A stretch of DNA of 64,000 nucleotides from Clostridia bacterium (GCA_017504165.1 JAFVRR010000009.1:1-64000), one strand, 5' to 3'. Positions 36,949 to 48,485 are shown, counted from the stretch's first letter. Made by a program: numbers and translations. Notes: generated by a model not told the origin, from the letters alone.

Positions 36949-36958
36949 AAAGTACTCC

Positions 36959-38140
36959 TTAAATATTTAAAATCTTACCGTTTTTTATCGTTTTAATTAG
37001 TTTTCCGTTTACCTTTAAACCTGTAAAAGGACTTGATTTGCCCTTTGATTTAAAGTCTTTACTATCAATTTCATACTCGCTATCTAAATCCCAAATAGCG
37101 TAGTCGTTATTAAGGGTTAATCCAAAGCGTTTTCTTGGATTTATCGCCATAAGTTCAATAAGTTTTTCAAGGGTTATAATCCCCGTTTTAACTAAATTCG
37201 TATAAAGTATTGGAAAGGCGGTTTCTAGACCGACAATTCCGTTTAAACTGCCCTTTAAACCCTTGCTTTTCTCTTCGTAAGAGTGTGGAGCGTGGTCGGT
37301 TGCTATCATATCTATAGTACCGTCTTTAATACCTTCAATTAAAGCAAGTCTATCTTCTTCACTTCTAATTGGCGGATTCATTTTAAATCTACCGTCGTCT
37401 TGTAAATCAAGGTCGTTAAACACTAAATAATGTGGGCCCGTTTCGCAAGTAATATCAACCCCTTCCGCTTTAGCCTTTCTTATAATATCAACGCTTTCTT
37501 TAGTGGAAATATGGCAAACGTGGTATTTTACACCAGTTTTTTTAACAAGTTTGATATCTCTTTCAATTTGTTTATATTCACTTGCTGAACAAATGCCTTT
37601 GTGTCCGTTCATTTTAGCGTATTCACCGTCGTGAATATATCCGCCGTTTAAAAGAGAATTATCTTCACAATGCGCAACGATAAGTTTATTTAAACTCTTC
37701 GCTTTAAGCATTGCCTTTTCCATCATATCGTCGCTTTGAACGCCCCTACCGTCGTCTGAAAAAGCGCAAACGTAAGGAGCAATATCTTCCATATCGGAAA
37801 GTTCTTCGCCCATTTGCCCTTTGGTTATAGAGCCGTAAGGAACAACTTCAATAAGTCCGCATTTTTTAATGGCGTCAAGTTGAATATTTAAATTATTTAA
37901 ACTATCCGGCACGGGTTTTAAGTTAGGCATAGTAAACACGGTCGTATATCCGCCGTTTATAGCGCTTTCGCTACCCGACGAAATTGTTTCTTTATATTCA
38001 AAACCCGGTTCTCTGAAATGCACGTGCACGTCACAAAAACCGGGTAAAATATAATAATTATCAAAAAGGGAAGAAATCTCCCCGTCAAAATTCTTATATT
38101 GGTTAGTAGTTTTAAATTGTTTAACCTTTAAAATTTCCAT
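36959..38140 (-). CDS. pyrC: Dihydroorotase
   Basis: 393 residues from the ATG at 38140, chosen for its AGGGAG site. The open frame extends 18 codons upstream into the leader hairpin and is unlikely to be used. DVHVHFREPG is the HxH metal motif, and MIATDHAPHS carries the catalytic Asp. It is a class I enzyme that interconverts carbamoyl aspartate and dihydroorotate. First gene of the pyr operon. Confidence 0.94.
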   Translation of the reverse strand: MEILKVKQFKTTNQYKNFDGEISSLFDNYYILPGFCDVHVHFREPGFEYKETISSGSESAINGGYTTVFTMPNLKPVPDSLNNLNIQLDAIKKCGLIEVVPYGSITKGQMGEELSDMEDIAPYVCAFSDDGRGVQSDDMMEKAMLKAKSLNKLIVAHCEDNSLLNGGYIHDGEYAKMNGHKGICSASEYKQIERDIKLVKKTGVKYHVCHISTKESVDIIRKAKAEGVDITCETGPHYLVFNDLDLQDDGRFKMNPPIRSEEDRLALIEGIKDGTIDMIATDHAPHSYEEKSKGLKGSLNGIVGLETAFPILYTNLVKTGIITLEKLIELMAINPRKRFGLTLNNDYAIWDLDSEYEIDSKDFKSKGKSSPFTGLKVNGKLIKTIKNGKILNI

Positions 38141-38151
38141 AAACTCCCTAT

Positions 38152-38185
38152 AAAAAAGCAAAGTCTGCCGTAATTTACGGCAGAC
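38152..38185 (-). terminator. Attenuator/terminator hairpin in the pyr leader
   Basis: Arms GTCTGCCGTAA and TTACGGCAGAC (38163-38173, 38175-38185), then TTTGCTTTTTT on the minus strand. It ends about 12 bases before pyrC and lies after the pyr promoter, so it would limit pyr transcription. It could also stop readthrough from fhs. No PyrR-site match was recognised. Confidence 0.7.
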
Positions 38186-38261
38186 AAAAAACACCTATAT
38201 TAGTAGTAGGATTATTTCATCTTGCCGATATCACAGTATCGCCCTTAAAGACATTTTTACT

Positions 38262-38290
38262 ATGATACCACAAAATTGACTATTAGTCAA
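38262..38290 (-). promoter_or_regulatory. Promoter of the pyr operon, overlapped by a palindrome
   Basis: Minus-strand TTGACT (38285-38290), 17-base spacer, TATCAT (38262-38267). A 15-bp palindrome TTGAC-TATTA-GTCAA (38276-38290) covers the -35 box and could be an operator. The ~100-base leader that follows has small CGATA/TATCG and CCTA/TAGG hairpins before the attenuator. Confidence 0.65.
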
Positions 38291-39964
38291 TTAAAATAAC
38301 CCTGAAATTACTCCATTTTCATCAACGTCAATATTTTCTGCAGAAGGAACTTTAGGAAGACCAGGCATAGTCATAATATCGCCAGTTAACACTACGATAA
38401 ATCCTGCGCCGGCTGAAACCTTAACGTTTTTAACGGTGATTTCAAAATTTTCAGGAGCGCCTAATTTTTTAGCATCGTCCGAGAAACTATATTGCGTTTT
38501 TGCTACGCAAATAGGTAAGTTGCCGTAGCCAAGTTCAGTAAGACGGTCGATTTGCTTTTTAGCACTAGGAGCGATAACCGCACCCTTACCACCGTAAATT
38601 TTAGTAACTAAAGCGTTGATTTTTTCAGTAATTGATAAATTATCGTCGTACGCAAAAGTAAATTCGTTAGGCGTGTCGGCAAGTTTAACCACTTCTTTAG
38701 CAAGTTCCACGCCACCTTCGCCACCTTTAGCCCAAACGTCTGATAAAATAACGTTTACGCCAAGTTTTTTACAAGCGCTAATGATAAATTCAATTTCGCT
38801 ATCCGTATCGGTTGGGAATTTATTAACTGCAACGACTGACGGAAGTTTATAAACGTTTTTAATATTAGAAACGTGTCTAAGAAGGTTTGGAATACCCTTT
38901 TCAAGCGCTTCAATATTTTCTTTATTAAGGTCGGGTTTTGCTACGCCACCGTGCATTTTAAGCGCCCTTACCGTTGCGACGATAACTACTGCAGATGGTC
39001 TTAAACCCGTTTTTCTACACTTGATATCTAAGAATTTTTCCGCGCCGAGATCTGCGCCGAAACCCGCTTCGGTAATAGCGTAATCGGCAGATTTTAACGC
39101 CATTTTAGTTGCTAAACAAGAGTTACAACCGTGCGCGATATTAGCAAAAGGTCCACCGTGAACGAATGCAGGGGTATGCTCTAAAGTTTGAACTAAATTT
39201 GGCTTAATAGCGTCAACGAGTAATGCCGTCATAGCGCCCTCTGCCTTTAAGTCCTTACAGTAAACAGGCTCGTCTTTATAATTATAGCCGATTATTATGT
39301 TAGAAAGTCTTTCTTTTAAGTCTAAAATTGAAGTAGATAAGCAAAGAATTGCCATAATTTCACTAGCAACGGTAATATCAAACCCGTCTTCACGAGGTAC
39401 GCCGTTAGCCTTACCGCCTAAGCCGTTTACGATATTTCTAAGTTGCCTATCGTTCATATCTACGCATCTTTTAAAGGTTATTTTTCTAGCGTCGATTCCA
39501 AGCGCATTTCCTTGATGGATATGGTTGTCAATCATAGCGCAAAGAAGGTTGTTAGCCGCGCCGATTGCGTGGAAGTCACCCGTAAAGTGAAGGTTGATGT
39601 CTTCCATAGGTACGACTTGAGCGTATCCACCGCCCGCAGCACCGCCTTTAACACCGAAAACAGGTCCAAGCGAAGGCTCGCGAAGGGCAACCGCAACGGA
39701 CTTGCCTATTTTTTTAAGACCGTCCGCAAGCCCGATAGTCGTAGTTGTTTTTCCTTCGCCCGCTGGGGTTGGGGTAATTGCCGTAACTAAAATGAGTTTA
39801 CCCTCTTCTTTACTACTTTCTTTTAAGTAAGAGAGGTCGATTTTAGCCTTATATTTGCCGTAACAATCAACGTATTTATCGTCAATACCGATTGACTTTG
39901 CAATATTAGCAATATTATCTAATTTTGCGCTATGCGCAATTTCTATATCTGTTAAATATGCCAT
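38291..39964 (-). CDS. fhs: Formate-tetrahydrofolate ligase
   Basis: 557 residues, full length. TPAGEGKTT (66-74) is the family ATP site; the [17 protein letters not shown] region is family-typical. It makes 10-formyl-THF from formate and ATP, the one-carbon donor for PurN and the AICAR formyltransferase encoded upstream. Last gene of the purine series. Confidence 0.96.
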   Translation of the reverse strand: MAYLTDIEIAHSAKLDNIANIAKSIGIDDKYVDCYGKYKAKIDLSYLKESSKEEGKLILVTAITPTPAGEGKTTTTIGLADGLKKIGKSVAVALREPSLGPVFGVKGGAAGGGYAQVVPMEDINLHFTGDFHAIGAANNLLCAMIDNHIHQGNALGIDARKITFKRCVDMNDRQLRNIVNGLGGKANGVPREDGFDITVASEIMAILCLSTSILDLKERLSNIIIGYNYKDEPVYCKDLKAEGAMTALLVDAIKPNLVQTLEHTPAFVHGGPFANIAHGCNSCLATKMALKSADYAITEAGFGADLGAEKFLDIKCRKTGLRPSAVVIVATVRALKMHGGVAKPDLNKENIEALEKGIPNLLRHVSNIKNVYKLPSVVAVNKFPTDTDSEIEFIISACKKLGVNVILSDVWAKGGEGGVELAKEVVKLADTPNEFTFAYDDNLSITEKINALVTKIYGGKGAVIAPSAKKQIDRLTELGYGNLPICVAKTQYSFSDDAKKLGAPENFEITVKNVKVSAGAGFIVVLTGDIMTMPGLPKVPSAENIDVDENGVISGLF

Positions 39965-39975
39965 AACTTCACCTA

Positions 39976-42900
39976 TTATTTAAAATATTTTACTGCAGAC
40001 TTAAACATATTGATGTCGTAATTGCCTAAAACGTTTTTGTATAAGCCGTTGTTATAACGCTCTGAGTGACCCATTTTACCAAATACCCTACCGTCAGGCG
40101 ATAAAATACCTTCGATAGCCATATTAGAGTTATTTGGGTTAAATTCTATATCACTAGTTGCATTGCCGTTATCGTCAACGTATTGAGTAGCAATTTGACC
40201 ATTTTCAATTAAAGTTTTAATAACGTCGTCGTTTGCGATAAATCTACCTTCGCCGTGAGAAATAGGAACTTTAATAATATCGCCAACGTTTACCATTTGT
40301 AGCCATGGCGAATTGTTAGAAACCACTTTTGTATTTACAATTTTAGATTGGTGTCTACCTATCGTATTGAAAGTAAGTGTTGGAGAATTAGCGTCGGTAT
40401 CGATAATTTTGCCGTAAGGAACAAGTCCAAGTTTAACAAGCGCTTGGAAACCGTTACAAATACCGCACATTAAACCGTCGCGCTTTTCAAGTAAAGAAGT
40501 AACCTTTTCTTTAATTTCTTTATTTCTAAAGAACGCGGTAATAAATTTACCCGAACCATCAGGCTCGTCCCCACCGGAGAAACCGCCTGGAATAAAGATA
40601 ATTTGAGATTCTTCTATCTTTTTAGCAAAGGTTTCAACGCTTCTTTGAACGCCGTCCGCCGTCAAGTTGTTGATAACGAAAATTTCCCCTTCCGCACCAG
40701 CAGTTTCAACCGCTTTTTTAGAGTCGTATTCACAGTTCGTGCCTGGGAATACAGGGATTAATACTTTCGGTTTAGCAACTTTAATATTAGGCGCGTAAAT
40801 CTTATTAGATTTAAATTCAACGTTCTTGATTTCACGGCTATCTTCTTTTGCCTTCATAGGATATACGCTTTCAAGCACGTTTTCGTATTTTTCTTCTAAC
40901 TCGGCAAGATTTATTACTTCGTTGCCGTATTTAATAGTGTTTTCACTAGTAACTAAACCTAAAGTTTTACCTACTTTAACTCCGTCTACTACTTCTAAAA
41001 TAAACGAGCCGTAAGTGTATCCGAAAATTTCTTGAACGGTAAATTTGCTATCGTAATTAAAGCCTAATCCGTTACCGATACACATTTTAAATACTGCTTC
41101 GGCAATACCGCCGTAAGTTGGCGTGTAGCAAGCCAACACTTTATTTTCTTTAACGAGGTCGCTAACGATTTTATAGTTTTTAAGTAAACTATCCACTTTA
41201 GGTAAGTTGTTTTCGTCGTATTCAGTTTTTAAGTAAACGACCTTACTTCCCGCCTTTTTAAATTCAGGGGAAATGATATTTTGAACTTTGCTAGTCGTAA
41301 CCGCAAAGGAAACAAGCGTTGGTGGAACGTCTAACTTTTCAAACGAACCGCTCATACTGTCCTTACCACCGATTGCCGCAATACCTAAATCTTTTTGCGC
41401 CTTAAACGCGCCGAGAAGAGCAGCCATAGGCTTGCCCCAACGCTTAGCGTCTTTAGATGGGCGTTCAAAATATTCTTGGAAGGTAAGATAAGTATCTTTA
41501 AATTCTGCGCCAGTAGCGATAAGTTTAGAAACGGATTCTATAACCGCAAGGTAAGCGCCGTGGTATGGGCTGTTTTCCGAAATGAACGGATTGTAGCCCC
41601 AACTCATTAACGAGCAGTCGTCAGTAGAGCCAGTTTCAACAGACACCTTTTGTACCATTGCTTGAATAGGCGTTCTTTGTCTATTACCGCCAAACGGCAT
41701 TAAAACCGTACCCGCGCCGATAGTTGAGTCAAATCTTTCAGATAGACCGCGCTTAGAGCAAACGTTAAGGTCGGTTACGAGTTTAGTATAGTTTTCGGTA
41801 AAGTTATTTTTTACGATTTTATCGTAATTATTTACTTTAGAAACGGCTACGTCGATATGTTTTTCCGCACCGTTAGAATTTAAGAACTCACGGCTAATAT
41901 CAACGATAATATTGCCCTTCCATTCCATAGTAAGTCTAGGCTCGGCTTTAACGGTAGCAACTACGGTTGCCTCTAAGTTTTCGCTATCCGCAAGTTTAAT
42001 AAATTTATCTACGTTCTTGCTTTCAACAACGACCGCCATACGTTCTTGCGATTCGCTTATTGCAAGTTCCGTGCCGTCAAGACCTTCGTATTTTTTAGGA
42101 ACTTTGTCAAGGTTGATATGAAGTCCGTCTGCAAGTTCGCCGATGGCAACTGAAACACCGCCCGCGCCGAAGTCGTTACAGCGTTTTATCATCTTGCTTG
42201 CAGTTGCGTTTCTAAATAATCTTTGAAGTTTTCTCTCTTCAGGGGCGTTACCCTTTTGAACTTCCGCACCACAATTTTCAAGTGATTTTAAAGTGTGCGA
42301 TTTAGACGAGCCTGTCGCGCCACCGCAACCGTCCCTACCAGTTCTACCGCCTAATAAAATAACGACGTCGCCGTCTTCTGGGCGCTCTCTTCTAACGTTT
42401 CTTTCAGGGGCTGCAGCAATAACCGCGCCGATTTCCATTCTCTTTGCTTGGTAACCTTCGTGATAAAGTTCGTCAACGATACCCGTTGCAAGACCGATTT
42501 GGTTACCGTACGAAGAATAGCCCGCAGCAGCGGTAGTTACAATTTTCCTTTGTGGAAGTTTACCTTCTAAAGTTTTATTGATAGGCTTTAAAGGATTGCC
42601 TGCACCTGTTACACGCATTGCGCCGTAAACGTAACTTCTACCTGAAAGTGGGTCTCTTATAGCACCGCCGATACAAGTTGCTGCGCCACCAAAAGGCTCG
42701 ATTTCAGTTGGGTGATTGTGAGTTTCGTTCTTGAAAAGTAAAAGCCAAGGCTCTTTCTTTCCGTCGATAGTAACTTCAATTTTAACTGTGCACGCGTTGA
42801 TTTCTTCAGACTCGTCAAGTTTGTCGAGTTTGCCCGTCTTTTTAAGGTATTTACCGGCGAGTGTACCGATATCCATTAAGTTTATAGGTTTAGTTCTACC

Positions 42901-43665
42901 TAAAAACTCTCTCGTTTTAATATAGTCGTCATACGTTTCTTGTAAGAGTTCATCTTCAAATTTAACGCTATCAATCGTAGTTAAAAAGGTAGTATGACGG
43001 CAGTGGTCCGACCAGTACGTATCAATCATTTTAATTTCGGTAATGGTTGGATTTCTGTTTTCCTTTTTAAAGTATTCTTGACAAAAAGCAATATCGTCTT
43101 CATCCATAGCAAGTCCGTAAGACTTGATAAATTCTTTAAGCCCACCCTTGTCAAGATTATTAAATCCGTTTAACGTTTTAACGGTAGAAGGAAGGTCGTA
43201 TTCAACTTTTAAAGTAGAATAAGTTTCAAGCGACGCCTCGCGTGATTCTACTGGGTTAATAACGTATTTTTTAATTTCTTTAATATCTTCTTTAGATAAA
43301 TCGCCGTATAAAACGTAAATTTTAGCAGTTTTAACGAGTGGACGTTCAATTTTAGCAATAATTTGCAAGCATTGTGAACAAGAATCCGCCCTTTGGTCGA
43401 ATTGACCTGGTAAATATTCTACTGCAAAAACTACGCCCTCGTCAGTTTTTAAAGTTTCGTAGCAATTATCGACTTGAGGCTCTGAAAAAACGGTAGTTTT
43501 AGCGTATTTGTAAAGGTCGTAATCGATATTTTCAACGTCGTATCTATTAATAACCCTAACTTTAGTTAAACCCTTTATTCCTAAAAAGGTAATAATATCG
43601 CTATATAACGCGTTTGCTTCGTGTAAAAAGCCTTCTTTTTTCTCTACAAATAAACGATATACCAT
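39976..43665 (-). CDS. purL: Phosphoribosylformylglycinamidine synthase, large one-chain type
   Basis: 1229 residues: N-terminal PurS-like part, two AIRS-type ATP-binding halves (around the [10 protein letters not shown] motif) and a C-terminal class I glutaminase with nucleophile Cys in CGICNGFQ and a His in SHGEGRF. The single chain replaces separate PurS/PurL/PurQ. It converts FGAR to FGAM with glutamine. It lies one base after purD. Confidence 0.95.
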   Translation of the reverse strand: MVYRLFVEKKEGFLHEANALYSDIITFLGIKGLTKVRVINRYDVENIDYDLYKYAKTTVFSEPQVDNCYETLKTDEGVVFAVEYLPGQFDQRADSCSQCLQIIAKIERPLVKTAKIYVLYGDLSKEDIKEIKKYVINPVESREASLETYSTLKVEYDLPSTVKTLNGFNNLDKGGLKEFIKSYGLAMDEDDIAFCQEYFKKENRNPTITEIKMIDTYWSDHCRHTTFLTTIDSVKFEDELLQETYDDYIKTREFLGRTKPINLMDIGTLAGKYLKKTGKLDKLDESEEINACTVKIEVTIDGKKEPWLLLFKNETHNHPTEIEPFGGAATCIGGAIRDPLSGRSYVYGAMRVTGAGNPLKPINKTLEGKLPQRKIVTTAAAGYSSYGNQIGLATGIVDELYHEGYQAKRMEIGAVIAAAPERNVRRERPEDGDVVILLGGRTGRDGCGGATGSSKSHTLKSLENCGAEVQKGNAPEERKLQRLFRNATASKMIKRCNDFGAGGVSVAIGELADGLHINLDKVPKKYEGLDGTELAISESQERMAVVVESKNVDKFIKLADSENLEATVVATVKAEPRLTMEWKGNIIVDISREFLNSNGAEKHIDVAVSKVNNYDKIVKNNFTENYTKLVTDLNVCSKRGLSERFDSTIGAGTVLMPFGGNRQRTPIQAMVQKVSVETGSTDDCSLMSWGYNPFISENSPYHGAYLAVIESVSKLIATGAEFKDTYLTFQEYFERPSKDAKRWGKPMAALLGAFKAQKDLGIAAIGGKDSMSGSFEKLDVPPTLVSFAVTTSKVQNIISPEFKKAGSKVVYLKTEYDENNLPKVDSLLKNYKIVSDLVKENKVLACYTPTYGGIAEAVFKMCIGNGLGFNYDSKFTVQEIFGYTYGSFILEVVDGVKVGKTLGLVTSENTIKYGNEVINLAELEEKYENVLESVYPMKAKEDSREIKNVEFKSNKIYAPNIKVAKPKVLIPVFPGTNCEYDSKKAVETAGAEGEIFVINNLTADGVQRSVETFAKKIEESQIIFIPGGFSGGDEPDGSGKFITAFFRNKEIKEKVTSLLEKRDGLMCGICNGFQALVKLGLVPYGKIIDTDANSPTLTFNTIGRHQSKIVNTKVVSNNSPWLQMVNVGDIIKVPISHGEGRFIANDDVIKTLIENGQIATQYVDDNGNATSDIEFNPNNSNMAIEGILSPDGRVFGKMGHSERYNNGLYKNVLGNYDINMFKSAVKYFK

Positions 43666-43666
43666 T

Positions 43667-44935
43667 TTATTCTCCTTTAACGCTAAGCGCCTTTTTGCCT
43701 ATGTCAGTTCTACAATATTTATTTTCAAATTCTATTTTACTAGAAAGTTCATAAGCCTTTTTAATTGCATCGGTTAAATTTTTACCAACTGCAGTTGCAC
43801 CTAAAACTCTACCACCCGAAGTCTTTAACTTGCCCTCTTCCATTTTTGCGCCCGCGATATAAATTTCGCCGTCGCAAGTGTTTGGCAAGGTTATTTCATA
43901 GCCCGTTTCATATTTTTGTGGATAGCCCTTTGACGCTAACACTACGCAACAAGCGCTATCAGATGAAAATTCTACCTCTACGTCACTTAAAGTGCCGTTA
44001 GTGGTTGCCATCATAACTTCAAGTAAGTCTGATTTTAAAAGCGGTAAAACTACTTGTGTTTCAGGGTCGCCAAATCTACAGTTATATTCTATAACCTTAG
44101 GTCCGTTTTTAGTGAGCATTAAACCAAAGTATAAGCAACCTTTAAAAGTCCTACCCTCTTTATTCATTGCGTCAATAGTAGGTAAGAAGATGGTTTCCAT
44201 ACACTCTTTAGCAATTTCTTCAGTATAGAAAGGGTTAGGAGCAATAGTGCCCATACCACCGGTATTTAAACCGGTGTCGTTATCGCCCGAACGCTTGTGG
44301 TCCATAGAAGAAATCATAGGAACGACCACTTTGCCGTCGGTAAATGATAAAACGGAAACTTCAGGGCCTTCTAAAAACTCTTCAATAACTACGTTATTAC
44401 CGCTAGCGCCAAAGATTTTATCTTCCATAATAGACTTAACGGCGTCTTTAGCCTCTTCAAGCGTCATTGCGATTATTACGCCCTTGCCAAGTGCAAGTCC
44501 GTCCGCTTTAATAACTACTGGAATAGGCGAAGTTTCAAGGTATTTAAGCGCGTCTTCAATATTATTAAAGGTTTCGTATTGTGCGGTTGGAATACCGTAT
44601 TTTTTCATTAAATTTTTAGAAAAAACTTTACTGCCTTCAATAATAGCCGCGTCTTTATTTGGGCCAAAACAAGGAATTCCTACCTTATTTAACGCGTCAA
44701 CCGCGCCTAAAACGAGCGGGTCGTCAGGAGCGACTACCGCGTAGTCAATTTTATTAGAAACTGCAAATTCTACGATTTTATCTATATCTTTTGCGCCAAT
44801 ATTTACACAAGTTGCGTCAAGCGCAATACCGCCGTTACCAGGGAGAGCGTAAATAGTTTCTACATTTTTGTTTTCTTTAATTTTTTTGATTATAGCGTGT
44901 TCTCTACCACCGCTACCAACTACTAAAATATTCAT
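43667..44935 (-). CDS. purD: Phosphoribosylamine-glycine ligase
   Basis: 422 residues with the ATP-grasp fold. It opens with VVGSGGREHAI; HKRSGDNDTGLNTGGMG and YNCRFGDPETQ are family motifs. It makes GAR from phosphoribosylamine and glycine. It is directly adjacent to glyA, which supplies glycine. Confidence 0.96.
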   Translation of the reverse strand: MNILVVGSGGREHAIIKKIKENKNVETIYALPGNGGIALDATCVNIGAKDIDKIVEFAVSNKIDYAVVAPDDPLVLGAVDALNKVGIPCFGPNKDAAIIEGSKVFSKNLMKKYGIPTAQYETFNNIEDALKYLETSPIPVVIKADGLALGKGVIIAMTLEEAKDAVKSIMEDKIFGASGNNVVIEEFLEGPEVSVLSFTDGKVVVPMISSMDHKRSGDNDTGLNTGGMGTIAPNPFYTEEIAKECMETIFLPTIDAMNKEGRTFKGCLYFGLMLTKNGPKVIEYNCRFGDPETQVVLPLLKSDLLEVMMATTNGTLSDVEVEFSSDSACCVVLASKGYPQKYETGYEITLPNTCDGEIYIAGAKMEEGKLKTSGGRVLGATAVGKNLTDAIKKAYELSSKIEFENKYCRTDIGKKALSVKGE

Positions 44936-46180
44936 TTAAATTTCCTTTCCGTATATTGGGAATTTTTCACAAAGTTCAACAACTTCTTTAAGTACTCTAT
45001 CTTTAGAGTTTTCGTAATCGAAAATAATATCGCTAATAAATCCTGCAATTAATTCCATTTCCTTTTCGCCAAATCCCCTTGAAGTTACCGCAGGAGTGCC
45101 AAATCTTACACCGCTTGTAACGAATGGGCTTTCAGGGTCGTTAGGAATAGCGTTTTTGTTTGCGGTAATGTGAACTTCATCAAGTCTTTTTTCAAGTTCT
45201 TTACCAGTAATACCCGTACCCCTTAAATCTAATACCATAAGGTGGTTATCAGTACCGCCAGAAACAAGTTTAATGCCCTTTTCAGTAAGTTTTTCCGCTA
45301 AAACTTTAGCGTTTTTAACGATTTTTTGTTGATAAACTTTAAATTCATCAGTCAACGCTTCGCCAAAAGCAACCGCCTTTGCAGCGATAATATGCATAAG
45401 CGGACCGCCTTGAGTGCCTGGGAATACCGCTTTATCAATCGCTTTAGCAAGGCTTTCTTTACATAAGATAAGACCGCCCCTTGGACCGCGTAAAGTTTTG
45501 TGGGTTGTAGTCGTAACGACGTCGGCGTATGGAACTGGGTTTTCGTGTAAACCTGCGGCAACTAAACCCGCAATGTGCGCCATATCTACCATAAAGTAAG
45601 CGCCAACTTCATCGGCAATTTCCCTAAACTTTTTAAAGTCTATTTTTCTAGCGTAAGCGGATGCGCCCGCTAAAATGAGTTTAGGCTTGTTTTCTAAAGC
45701 CAATCTTCTAACTTCGTCGTAGTTAATAGTTTGAGTTTCATCGTCTACCATATAAGGTACGATGTTAAAGTATTTACCCGAAATATTAACAGGTGAGCCG
45801 TGTGATAAGTGACCGCCGTGAGCAAGGCTCATAGAAAGAACGGTGTCACCAGGTTGTAATAACGCAAAGAAAGTTGCAAGGTTTGCGTTAGCGCCACTAT
45901 GTGGTTGTACGTTGGCGTGTTCTGCACCGAAAAGTTTTTTCGCCCTGTTTCTTGCAATTTCTTCAACTTCGTCAACGTAAACGCAACCGCCGTAATATCT
46001 CTTTCCTGGATAACCTTCGGCATATTTATTAGTAAGTATCGTTCCCGCTGCTAATAAAACTGCAGGCGATACGATATTTTCAGATGCAATAAGTTCAATA
46101 TTGTGTCTTTGTCTTGTAAGTTCACGATTACAAGATTCGTAAACTTCGCTATCGAATTCTTTTAATTTATCAAAAAACAT
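44936..46180 (-). CDS. glyA: Serine hydroxymethyltransferase
   Basis: 414 residues. [15 protein letters not shown] holds the PLP lysine at K228; [10 protein letters not shown] and PHSGANAN are typical. It makes glycine and 5,10-methylene-THF, both needed for purine synthesis. It is separated from the upstream purine genes by a repeat island, and no clear promoter was found there. Confidence 0.96.
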   Translation of the reverse strand: MFFDKLKEFDSEVYESCNRELTRQRHNIELIASENIVSPAVLLAAGTILTNKYAEGYPGKRYYGGCVYVDEVEEIARNRAKKLFGAEHANVQPHSGANANLATFFALLQPGDTVLSMSLAHGGHLSHGSPVNISGKYFNIVPYMVDDETQTINYDEVRRLALENKPKLILAGASAYARKIDFKKFREIADEVGAYFMVDMAHIAGLVAAGLHENPVPYADVVTTTTHKTLRGPRGGLILCKESLAKAIDKAVFPGTQGGPLMHIIAAKAVAFGEALTDEFKVYQQKIVKNAKVLAEKLTEKGIKLVSGGTDNHLMVLDLRGTGITGKELEKRLDEVHITANKNAIPNDPESPFVTSGVRFGTPAVTSRGFGEKEMELIAGFISDIIFDYENSKDRVLKEVVELCEKFPIYGKEI

Positions 46181-46249
46181 TTTTCTAAACTCCTAGTTTA
46201 TTTGTATTATTTTTGTTCTCTATTAGATTTTTTTAATAACGCATTAATT

Positions 46250-46370
46250 AAAAGTGTAGAAGCAAGAATTTCAAGGCTCGCGATGGTTTTGGGGTGAGAT
46301 TAACCTTTTGGGTTATCGAAGTCCAAAACCAAAGCAGTTAACAATGAAATTCGACGCTTATACGCTTTTA
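46250..46370. repeat. Intergenic hairpin repeat element (type A, copy 2)
   Basis: Same end sequences and GGTTTTGG/CCAAAACC arms as the element at 20558. Here the outer arms contain GAATTTCA and its complement TGAAATTC, where the 20558 copy has different bases. With copy 3 it is a 188-bp-period direct repeat filling the purH'-glyA gap. Confidence 0.8.
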
Positions 46371-46437
46371 AAAAAGGAACACCGCTAAAAAGTGAGTATC
46401 GTTTTAATTAAAACGATATTTTAATAACGCATTAATT

Positions 46438-46557
46438 AAAAGTGTAGAAGCAAGAATTTCAAGGCTCGCGATGGTTTTGGGATGAGATTAACCTTTTTGG
46501 TTATCGAAGTCCAAAACCAAAGCAGTTAACGATGAAATTCGACGCTTATACGCTTTT
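46438..46557. repeat. Intergenic hairpin repeat element (type A, copy 3)
   Basis: Almost identical to copy 2, differing by only a few substitutions and one indel. The whole 46181-46577 gap consists of these two elements and short AT-rich spacers. Confidence 0.8.
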
Positions 46558-46577
46558 AAAAAAGATGAGTATTTCTT

Positions 46578-47759
46578 TTAATGGTGGAATAAACGCATTC
46601 CCGTAAAACACATTACCATATTATATTTATCACAAGCACCTATAACCAAATCATCTCTTACAGAACCACCTGGTTCGGCAACGTAAGATACGCCTGAAAG
46701 TTTTGCCCTTTCTATATTATCGCTAAATGGGAAGAAAGCGTCAGAACCGAGCGCAACGCCCGAAATACCGTCTAAATACTCTCTAATTTCCGCTTGAGTT
46801 AAAGGCTGTGGTCTAACGGTAAAATACTTTTGCCAAATGCCTTCAGCACAAACGTCTTCTTCAGTTTTATTTATATAACCGTCGATTACGTTATCTCTTT
46901 CAGGTCTACCAAGCGTTGGTAAGAAAGGAAGATTTAAAACCTTATCGTGTTGACGTAAAAACCAAGTGTCCGCCTTACCGCCTGCAAGCCTTGTGCAGTG
47001 AATTCTAGATTGTTGACCTGCGCCTACGCCGATTGCTTGACCGTCGTACGCGTAGCAAACGGAGTTAGATTGAGTATATTTTAAAGTTATAAGTGAAATA
47101 ATAAGGTCTTCTTTGGCAGTTTCAGATAAAACTTTATTTTCAGTTACGATGTTTTTAAGTAATTCCGCATCAATTCTAAAGTTATTTCTACCTTGCTCGA
47201 AAGTGATGCCGAAAACTTGTTTTCTTTCAACTACTTCAGGCACGTAGTTTTCATCAATTTCAATAACGTTATAATTTCCGTTTCTCTTTTTCTTTAAAAT
47301 TTCAAGCGCTTCAGGTTCGTAACCCGGAGCAATAACGCCGTCGGATACTTCCCTTTTAATGATGTTTGCAGTCGTTACGTCGCAAACGTCTGAAAGGGCG
47401 ATAAAATCACCGAAAGAGCATTGTCTATCAGTACCCCTTGCCCTTGCATATGCGCAAGCGAGCATAGAGTCGTCAAGACCTTCGATATCGTTAACGAAAC
47501 ACGCCTTTTTGAGTTTCTCAGGAAGTTTTTTACCGATTGCCGCTGAAGTTGGGCTAACGTGCTTAAAAGAAGTTGCGGCAGGTTTGCCAAGCGCCTCTTT
47601 TAATTCTTTAACAAGTTGCCAAGCGTTGAACGCATCTAAAAAGTTGATATAGCCTGGCTTACCGTTTAAAATTTTAATAGGGAGTTCCCCGTTTTCCATA
47701 AAAATTCTAGATGGTTTTTGGTTGGGATTACAACCGTATTTTAATTCAAATTCTTTCAT
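46578..47759 (-). CDS. AICAR formyltransferase, stand-alone (no IMP cyclohydrolase domain)
   Basis: 393 residues. It is related to the formyltransferase part of PurH (KYGCNPNQKPS, KHVSPTSAA, the GAGQQSRIHC motif and ALGSDAFFPF). The N-terminal MGS-like IMP cyclohydrolase domain of bifunctional PurH (about 200 residues) is missing. It uses 10-formyl-THF to make FAICAR. The ring closure is presumably done by the PurO-type enzyme encoded immediately upstream, one base away. Confidence 0.93.
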   Translation of the reverse strand: MKEFELKYGCNPNQKPSRIFMENGELPIKILNGKPGYINFLDAFNAWQLVKELKEALGKPAATSFKHVSPTSAAIGKKLPEKLKKACFVNDIEGLDDSMLACAYARARGTDRQCSFGDFIALSDVCDVTTANIIKREVSDGVIAPGYEPEALEILKKKRNGNYNVIEIDENYVPEVVERKQVFGITFEQGRNNFRIDAELLKNIVTENKVLSETAKEDLIISLITLKYTQSNSVCYAYDGQAIGVGAGQQSRIHCTRLAGGKADTWFLRQHDKVLNLPFLPTLGRPERDNVIDGYINKTEEDVCAEGIWQKYFTVRPQPLTQAEIREYLDGISGVALGSDAFFPFSDNIERAKLSGVSYVAEPGGSVRDDLVIGACDKYNMVMCFTGMRLFHH

Positions 47760-47760
47760 T

Positions 47761-48483
47761 TTAGCCCTCGTTTTTATTGATTAATCTCTCTTCAATTTCC
47801 TTTGTTGTAAGGTCTATATATCTAACGTATAAAGAGATTTTATTATTTTCATCTAAATTATTCCAAATATCAGACGTAAACGCGTCGATATCGTCTAAAA
47901 TTTTAACTCTTTCAGGCTCTCCTTGGAAAGTTGGGATAGGATTGCCGTCCGTAACGTATGTATGAATAAAGTGACCAAGACCGTTTACGGTAGGATATTC
48001 AAAAGTGTATCTTGCAGTATCCGTGCCAACTTCATCAATAGACTTTAAAATACTCATTTTATAAGTAAAGTCGTCATTTTCAAAGGTAAGCATACCACTA
48101 ATTCTAGGCGTAAAGTTAGGAGCATCAGGCTCAAAACATCTAGTTTTTAACGCGCTATTAAAGCATTTTCCGTCTTTTATAAAATCGTAAATGGTATCCG
48201 TTTGGTCGCCGTTTGTTACGATTAACTTATTATCTATTGATTTTACTGCCGAATAGATAATAAGCGATGGGTCTTCAACTTTGCTTGCGTCAAAAGGCTC
48301 GGTATAAACGTTGCCGTCTTTTATAGTGAAAATTCTATTTCTACTATTTTCACTTCTACCCATAATAAAGTAGGCTATAACCGCCTTATTAGTATTTTCA
48401 GTCTTTCCTATAACGATGCCCCTGCCAACGTAAGGATTTCCTTTAATCCTTTTAGACATCGGTAAAATTTCATAAATATTCAT
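47761..48483 (-). CDS. purO: IMP cyclohydrolase, archaeal PurO type
   Basis: 240 residues related to the PurO/IMP_cyclohyd family (GNPYVGRGIVIG, YFIMGRSENSRNRIF, NGDQTDTIYD, PDAPNFTPRISG). It closes FAICAR to IMP and is unrelated in fold to the PurH domain. The family was first found in archaea. It lies between purN and the formyltransferase gene, two and one bases away. Confidence 0.9.
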   Translation of the reverse strand: MNIYEILPMSKRIKGNPYVGRGIVIGKTENTNKAVIAYFIMGRSENSRNRIFTIKDGNVYTEPFDASKVEDPSLIIYSAVKSIDNKLIVTNGDQTDTIYDFIKDGKCFNSALKTRCFEPDAPNFTPRISGMLTFENDDFTYKMSILKSIDEVGTDTARYTFEYPTVNGLGHFIHTYVTDGNPIPTFQGEPERVKILDDIDAFTSDIWNNLDENNKISLYVRYIDLTTKEIEERLINKNEG

Positions 48484-48485
48484 AA

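Noticed and set aside
38141..38194. 18-codon upstream extension of pyrC
   Set aside because: It would be translated through the leader hairpin and lacks an SD; the ATG at 38140 has AGGGAG.
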